NCBI GenBank assembly: GCA_032622095.1
Contig: CP136066.1
Location: 90,541,319-90,605,318, forward strand
From: Siphonodentalium dalli
Lineage: Eukaryota > Mollusca > Scaphopoda > Gadilida > Siphonodentaliidae
Length of the DNA stretch: 64,000 nucleotides
Reading direction: 5' to 3'
Shown here: piece by piece, positions 38,601 to 47,600 of the stretch
Numbering within the stretch: the first letter of the stretch is position 1
Layout: each line of letters opens with the position of its first letter
The notes under the pieces: model-generated
The model's input: the letters and a program-made list of their open reading frames with translations, nothing else
The model's database searches: none
What the model was told of the DNA's origin: nothing
Translations under genes and position numbers: made by a program

Positions 38601-41600
38601 TGTGGAGTTAGATTTTTAATTGCACAATATAGTGTCATACCCCCATATATTATAACTAGCTGGTGGACCCAGGGATGTGGCTAGAGGGTCTCCGCTGGGG
38701 GGGGGGTGTCCACCTTGGGAATTTCCAACTGCACCCCTCCCCCTTGAGTCGCAATCACACCAACACAACTTTTTGCATAATTCCATTTGCACACCCCCCC
38801 CCCCCCCCCCCTTGAGTCGGAATCGTGCCAACCCAACTTTTTGCATATTTCCATTTGCACCCCCCCCCCCTTGTACCTCATGCTCAGGCCTAATTTCCTA
38901 TATATTTATAAGCCATGCTTCTATTTTCCCAGTATGATAACATTAAGATATTTTAATCTGAAAATTGCCCCCAAAAAAACAACTAGTGATCTAATTCCAG
39001 ACAAATGCACACAGCTACCGACAACAGACCAGGAAACACCGGGCCGACCATGGTTGTTCGGCCCGGTGTGAGAAAATTTTGAAAACTATACAAGAAAATC
39101 GCAAATCCTAGCATCAAGACTGGCCTCAACTGAAGCTTTCCTAGTGTTGGAAATTTCAAACCTCATATTCCCCCTCAGGTTGGAAAATTCTTCAACTGAT
39201 GACCATTTATGTCTACAAGTTTGACCAAATGTAGTAAAATATTGTTTTGCTAAACTAATTAGCAGTTTTGTAATTGGCCATGTGAATGGGGCAATGACAC
39301 ACCGGGCCGACCATGGTTCGGCCCGGTGTGTGAAAATTTTGAAATCTGAACAAGAAAATCGCAAAATCCTAACATCTAGACTAGCCTCAAGCCTTCCTAC
39401 TGTTCGAAATTTCAAACCCTACACCCCCACTTAGGTTGGAAATTGACCAATTGTATGACAATATTGTTTTCTTAAATTAACTAGAAGTTTTTGACTGGCC
39501 ACGGGGGAGAGACCAGGACACAAGCTTTCCAAGTGTTGGAAATTTCCAACCTGTCACCCCCCTAAGGTTGGAAAATTTCCAACTGATGACCATTTCTGTC
39601 AAAAAATTTGACCAAAAATAGGAACATATGCAAATATTGGTCGAAAAACAATAAATTCCCCCAATAAATTGTTTTATAATCAAACTACAAGAACATTTTC
39701 AACCTATTGTTGGTGTGAAATTTCGTTGTGGCAGGTATGAAATTTCCAACTATTGAAAATATAGCTCTCTGCTGGGGGGTGAGACACCCCCCACACCCCC
39801 CCCCCCCCTCTAGCCACATCCGTGGGTGGACCCGACTTCGCCCGGGCTGTTTCCCCTCTGCTTTTCGGCGAATTGCGCGATTTGACCTTGAATTGTCCAT
39901 TTTGAAGGTCAAGGTGAGGTGGGGTCACGATTTGACCCGTCCAAACCACTGCCCGGACAAAAGTACCCGACAAAAGTACCCGTCGAAATCCATCCGGTTT
40001 TACCCGATTTGACCTCGAATTAATCATTTTGAAGGTCAAGGTCAGGTCGGGGTTACGAGTGGACAAAAGTAACCATATGTATCAAATTTCGTGGAAATCC
40101 CATCAAAATTCGCGATTTGACCTTGAATTGACCAGATTTTAAGGTCAATGTCACGTCGCACGGGCAAATGAATAGGCTTATGCCATTCCCCGGTCGAAAG
40201 TATCCCCACATACCAAGTTTCATCAAAATCCCGTGATATTCGGGCGTTTTACCTTGAAATGACCCGATTTCAAGGTCAGGGTCACGTCGCACGGGCAAAT
40301 TAATATGCCCATGTCACTCCCCGGCCAAAAATGCCCCCACATACCAAGTTTCATCGAAATCGGCTCGGCTGTTTTCGAGTCCATCGATTACAGACAGACA
40401 CACAGACAGACAGACAGACAGACAGATCTTCCAAAATATATAATAGATTAGAAGGTGACCCGACTTCGTCCAGGCTTTGACCTTGAATTGTCCATTTTGA
40501 AGGTTAAGGTCAAGTGGGGTCACGGTTTGACCCATACAAAACACTGCCCGGACAAAAGTACCCGACAAAAGTACCTGTCGAAATGCATCCGGTTTTACCC
40601 GATTTGACCTTGAATTGATCATTTTGAAGGTTAAGGTTAGGTCGGGCTCACGACTCGACCCGTCCAAAACACCCAGTGGACAAAAGTAACCCCATGTATC
40701 AAATATCGTCGAAATCCCTTCAAAATTGGCGATTTGACCTTGTATTGACCCGACTTCAAGGTCACGTCACACGGGCAAATGAATAGGCTTATGAGACTCC
40801 CCATACGAAAGTACCCCCACATACCACGTTTCATCGAAATCCCGTGATATTCGGGCGTTTGACCTTGAAATGACCCGATTTCAAGGTCAAGGTCACGTCG
40901 CACGGGCAAATTGATAGGTTTATGCCACTCCCCGGCCGAAGGTATCCCCACATACCAAGTTTCATCGAAATCCCGTGATATTCGGGCGTTTGACCTTGAA
41001 ATGACCCGATTTCAAGGTCAAGGTCACGTCGCACGGGCAAATTAATAAGTTTATGCCACTCCCCGGCCGAAGGTATCCCCACATACCAAGTTTCATCGAA
41101 ATCCCGTGATATTCGGGCGTTTGACCTTGAAATGACCCGATTTCAAGGTCAAGGTCACGTCGCACGGGCAAATTAATAAGTTTATGCCAATCCCCGGCCG
41201 AAAATATACCCACATACCAAGTTTCATCGAAATCCCGTGATATTCGGGCGTTTGACCTTGAAATGATCCGATGTCAAGGTCACGTCGCACGGGCAAATCA
41301 ATAGGCCTATGTCACCCCCGGCCAAAATATACCCTCACATACCAAGTTTCATCGAAATCGGCTCGGCCGTTTTCGAGTTCATCGATTACACACACACACA
41401 CACCCACACACACACACACCCTCACACACACACCCACACACACACAAACAGATCTTCCAAAATATATAATAGACTAGCCGATGAGCCCGACGTTGTCCGG
41501 GCTATTCCAAACCCAAATTTCAAGTCGATAGCTCTACCCGTTTCCGAGATCTGGTCTGCGCATGCGCACGGGCTCGGCGACCCGATAAAATTCGTATCCG

Positions 41601-44600
41601 GGGCAAGATACATTCACATACCAAATTTCAAGTCGATAGCTCCACCGTTTCCGAGATCTGGTCTGATTTGCGGATACCTCGGCCGGTGATGAGTTAACGC
41701 GACATCGGCCGGTTAAGAGTTAAACGCGATCACGTCACGATCTCTTGACGGCGAAATAGATTGCACGGAATGTTTTTCGATGACCGAAGCATGGTCCTGC
41801 GTTCTTCCCGATAATTAAGGTAGAAACTTTAAACGGACACAGGCGTGTGATATATCGTTGGAAAGAGGAAGCGCCACAGATTCTAACCATGCAAATTATA
41901 TGACTGGCAATTTATTATTCGCGCTATATCGAATCGATTTGTGAGCACCGAACTGAAATATATTAGCGCAAAACGGCGTAAAAACAGATTTGACCTCGGC
42001 ACGTGAAAAGTTGATCTCGGATCTGAAATCTGATGAGCTGATATTGACCGCCTGGTCAGACTACACACACGTACCAAGTTTCGTCCCGATCGCGCCACCC
42101 GTTTCCGAGATCTCGTCTGCGCATGCGCTGCCCGGGCGTCGCACGGGCTCGCCAATGCGACAACGACGACCGCCTGGTCAAACTACACACACGTACCAAG
42201 TTTCGTCCTGATCGGTCGAGAATCGTAGATTTGTATTAATGACAGACAAACAGACAAACAGACAGACAGACAGAGGTCTTCAAAATATATATGAGATAAT
42301 AAAGCAGTAACAAATATTCCAGCCCAATGAAAACAACTGGTTGATATGCAGTGTGGTCCACTCAAGCATCAAGCAATCAAAAGAAATTAGGCCACAGTGT
42401 TAAGAGATATGGTGGTCAGCTTCAACTTGGTTATGAAGCCATGAGAATTCATCTCAGCCCAATTTTTCATTGAACAACATAAATGACATGAAACTTATCA
42501 AATATAGAAAAATATGTGAGGGTAGTTGTCTTTCTAAGTGAAAATAATCATAAAATTTCATGAATCAAGAAAAATTAAGTCTCCTCTCATGATCTTCAGA
42601 TATGATATCATGGATATATGATCTGCACTATTGAAACAAATCTAATTTACATAAGTTCTTGGTACCTGAAAATGGTGAAATTTTAAATATTTGACATGCC
42701 ATAAAAGTGAATTAAATGAGATTATGATAATCAATTGTTCGATGGTTCTTAAATATTGTATTACAATAAACGGGTGTACCAAATTTCACAAATAAATTCC
42801 TGGCAGATTTTTAGAAAATCCATTTAGAAATACCAGAAAATTTTGGCCAAACGTGCATCTGACCCTTAAAATAAAACGCTAGAAATGGTATAAAGTATAT
42901 TCCGAATTAATGTCTGACGTTGCATATATGATATCCATGTATACCGTATCTCATATATATTTTTGAAGACCTCTGTTTGTCTGTTTGTTTGTATGTTTGT
43001 TTGTCTGTCATTTATACAAATCTACGATTCTCGACCGATCGGGACGAAACTTGGTACGTGTGTGTAGTTTGACCAGGCGATCGTCGTTGTCGTATTGGCG
43101 AGCACGTGCGGCGCCCGCTTCGCGCATGCGCAGACGAGATCTCGGAAACGGGTGGAGCTATCGACTTGAAATTTGCTATGTGAATGTATCTTGCCCCGGA
43201 TACGAATTTCATCGGGTCGCCGAGCCCGTGCGACGCCAGCTTCGCACATGCGCAGAACAGATCTCGGAAACGGGTGGAGCTATCGACTTGAAATTTGGTA
43301 TGTGAATGTATCTTGCCCCGGATACGAATTTTGTCGGATCGCCGAGCCCGTGCGACGCCAGCTTCGCGCATGCGCAGACGAGATCTCGGAAACGGGTGGA
43401 GCTATCGACTTGAAATTTGGTATGTGAATGTATCTTGCCCCGGATACGAATTTTATCGGGTCGCCGAGTCCGTGCGACGCCAGCTTCGCGCATGCGCAGA
43501 CCAGATCTCGGAAACGGGTAGAGCTATCGACTTGAAATTTGGTTTTTGAATAGCCCGGACAACGTCGGGCTCATCGGCTAGTAATAATATATAATAATCA
43601 AATAGTAACATATATAATAAATGTATATATTGTATTTTTATTAACTGTTTTATGTTTGTGTATTCGTTACTTGTGTTCTTTTGTAGAAATAAAATTTATA
43701 AATAAAAAAAAAATCCGAATTAATGCTGAAATATGTGAAGATAGATAGATTTATTTCCTCAAGCCATCAGATAATGGCGCAGAGAAACTAAACACAAAAC
43801 AATACATTTTACAATATCTGTCAACAATGTGAGAAGGAACAACATACAAATTAATATATAAAATTAGACACGAAAACAACATGAGTTAGCTATGCGGATA
43901 TAATTCGGAGTTCTTTACATACATATTGTATGAATTCACATAATTTCATGTTAATTGACATTTTAGTATTTGAAAGTAAAATTCTGAGTTTAGACATGCT
44001 CGGGCATTGTCGATATGATCGATGTATCAGCCTATCTCTTTCTTTGTCAAAATATGGGCACTGGAATATATAATGATATTCGTCTCCTAAACGGTCATGT
44101 TGGCACAATAAACAAATTCGGTTATTTCTAACTGTGCCATTCCACCGACCGGTTTCAATAGGCAAAGGGTGATTACTTGTTCTAAATCGAATTAGATTTA
44201 TTACACACGAATTATCGCACTTGGATATGTAGCTTTCTTTTTCAAATTCCCGTTTCAGAAGTTTGTACAAATTTCCTCTGGTTGATCTGTCAATACACGC
44301 ATGCCACTCCTGGATATATTGGTCTTTTAACTTCCTGGTCAGGGCTGTTTCTACATTTTTAATATCTATTTCGCAATTTTGATTTAGCCAGATGTACGAC
44401 ATCCCACACTTATCAAGTGTACTTTTGATACTTTTAATCCAGAAAGACTCGAAGAAAGATTCTTCGTGTAGGGTGAATATGTAGATGCATTATATATTAC
44501 ATCGTCATCTGGCGGATCATGGTTTTCGCCACGATTACTTTCTCTGATGCAGTGAGTGTTTTTGTCTGGATTGCCTGTCAAGGGATGGATGGTCTGTTCC

Positions 44601-47600
44601 GGATCCTCTTAACTGAATGGGATGACAGTACTATAGAACTCTCACTATTTCCTTTTATTAATCACACGCATCAGATATAACACTGGCGTGCGAGGCAAGT
44701 CTATCGTAAATAGCTATATTGGTATTTAGTTTAAAGTGTCTTCTGCGTGTGCACTATTTATACCACTTGCTGTATTGGTTGTTGACATTAGCCATACATA
44801 TCAAAGATGTACAATATATGTCGAATACGGTTCAAAACACTCGGCACTGTCATGACATCGAATAGCTCTCGATCATGACTAGCCCTCATATATAAGGCTC
44901 AGCCGGTGAGGTGCGTTGTGCGTTAGTCTGTACTATAAGCCGCCAATATGTTTCGATTCCCGATAAGGGCCAATTGGTGTTTTACGCACAGTAGAGTTTG
45001 ATATTAACACTTACTGAGGTCTTTCCACGACCGATATCAAACTTACACATTCGCGATGATGATGATGGTGAAGATGATGACGATGATGATGATGGCGATG
45101 ATGATGATGATGATGATGATGATGTATCACTATACGAGTCTGTTTGTGAGAAAATCGTGGCGTTCAAATTTCTTGCCACTCGCAATAAGTTGATATGGTT
45201 TTGTTTGACGTGATAATTTTGTTCTTAAATATCCGCATCGAAAAACACAAATGTTATTATGATGGCAATGGCGACATGGAAGTGTAAGAGGTAGGGGTAT
45301 ATGTATATGTATATGAAGGTGATGTTAGTAATGTGATTCACGATTCTACTGTAGTTGAGTCCTGATACATGTACTTCAGTCGGTATTCGCGAAAAGATGT
45401 CAATTATATATACCAGTCTGGGATTCGAGGAGTTGAAGATATTGGAGCATGGTAGTTCATGTATAGATGCATGCATATAAGCTGTAATGTTCAGAAGTAC
45501 ATGCACGTGTATGATGACAAAAACCGTCAAATTCTAAAATTCTCTTGGAAATGGGGAAGGTTCATCTGTGCATACGGCAGCAGCAATTTAATAGCCTGGT
45601 TTAAGAACCCATCCTACAACTTTTTTCTCCAAACAGTGTTTTACTTCATTGGTTTATGTTGATCGTGATTAAAATATGAAGAATGTGGTCGCATAAGAAA
45701 ATAGTTGAAGTCATAGTCTTTATGTGTTTTCGCCTTAATCTTTTCCGATATTTATAGTTTTATGGGGGAAAATACCTTAAATTTATATTTTTATAATTTG
45801 TGTAAAATGTATCAAATGTATCGCATTCAAAAATCTTGTGAAATTCATTTAAAGTTCCGAAATTTCTCCCCCCCCCCCCCCCCAGTGCATCTACTTTTTC
45901 TCAACCCAAATGTTCGTAAATCGGGCTATTTTACTGTTGTGGCATAAAGATTTAGTACATTCATCACCTCCTGTAGACGGGAGTTCTTTTTCACATTTAC
46001 GTACGAAACATGCCGTTGAGTAGTGTGGCGGGTTGGTATATCCAATTTCTTTATTCCGCCCAATTATGGGACAATGCATTCATGTATTTTATCTTTCAAT
46101 CAACAAAAATGACATAACCATGCAGTGGTTTAAACATATTTATTCGCCATATATGCATAAAAATACATACATTTGGCAACGGGATTGAAGAACAAGTGCG
46201 GGCCACTTATATGATACTTCTCTCCCGATCATCAGACAATCAAGTGAAAGAAAAACATGAACATGCATGGCATTGAACAATTATATATGGTATTAAAGTG
46301 TATAATGTTAAAGTTTGATTGTTGCTAGTCTCTCACAACTTGTTCGAAAGTATCTGGTTGCTATATAGTGTACTGTGCTCATCTATCCTTAACAATGGTA
46401 AGGTGGCAGGACAGTGCAATATGTTCTTATAGAGCATTTATGACTATACTCAGAAATATTATTTTTATTATTTTGTTTTTTCTTTCTTCCCTAATAGTCG
46501 TCTGCTGTTGAACTTCGTGAACCATGCAGTGCACATTGAAGTCTTGCTATAGTTTGCCGTGAGCCTGTAATAGTACGATTCCCCCTCCCCCCCCCCCCCC
46601 ACCCCAAGTACGAAACCCGCGTGTTCAATTAATACTGGCCAATCGCCGATACTGTTTAGTCGCCTAATTTCAGCACTGTCGATCAATTCAACGAGTTTGA
46701 AATAGATTTCCGTCTCCATTTGGGGTGAACAAACAAATTGACCATTTTCGAAAAAGAAAATGGCCATTGGCCACCGACAGCGTTATCGCTGGTCTTAACT
46801 ATGCAAAGCTATAAAGCGTCGTTGATCCTATTTCTAGAAAAATATTGATTTTACCACACGCATACAGCTGTATATGCACAATATTGTGTAAGTGCAATTT
46901 ACAAATCTGTCTATATAGGCTGGCATTACATGGTAAAGTAATTTCCCGTCGAACTGATGATCAATGTGCAATCAGTTTATTATCAACAATTGTTGTTTTG
47001 GCAGCTGACTTAGTATATCGATAGCTGAAATTGATAAGGAAAAAAGTTATTTCAAAACACGAGAAGGGCGGTGTAATAAGAAGCAACAGCGAAACATCGA
47101 ACCCGGTCAAATGATAAGCTCGATCAACTGTCAAGATATATTTACGCCCGGTCGTTAAAATGCGAGAGATTTCTGACGCATCTGTGTCGACCATACGATC
47201 TGACATGTTATTTCAGTCGACATCATTTGCAATATTATCCATCGATTTACCTATAGGAAGGTTGTTCTTATGAGTGGTTTTATTTTTATTACACGATCCT
47301 ACCCTTATTCCATTCTATAAACCCATTCTAAAAAATGTGATATGCAACGTTCGTAGCATAACAGGAAATAGTGCCAAGTGACCTTTGACTTCCGGCTTGT
47401 CGTCTGTTTACAATACGCACGCTATGTCTCAAAATACTATGGCCTCCGATATTTCTCCAACAAAACATAGCAGGAAATAGTGCCAAGTGACCTTTGACTT
47501 CCGGCTTGTCGTATGTTTACAATACTATATCTCAAAATACGATGGCTTCCGATATTTTTCCAACAAACTCTAATGAATGAAGAGTTTGAAATGTTATTTC

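Larger units (their letters stand above)
42913..43713 (+). mobile_element. Short poly(A) retroposon, split by Helitron element 9
   Basis: Target duplications TCCGAATTAATG lie at 42901-42912 and 43714-43725. Just before the right one is AATAAATAAAAAAAAA-like sequence: a polyadenylation signal and a short A tail. Without the Helitron at 42949-43581 only ~168 bp remain. This is a 5'-truncated LINE end, a SINE or another retroposed transcript; I cannot tell which. Confidence 0.7.

Noticed and set aside
40053-41296. Series of 81-83-codon minus-strand frames with near-identical products
   Set aside because: They are the 131-bp Helitron array read in successive frames, each unit reusing a start codon; not a gene family.
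41309-41689. 126-codon frame with His/Thr repeats
   Set aside because: Produced by the CA microsatellite and Helitron repeat units.
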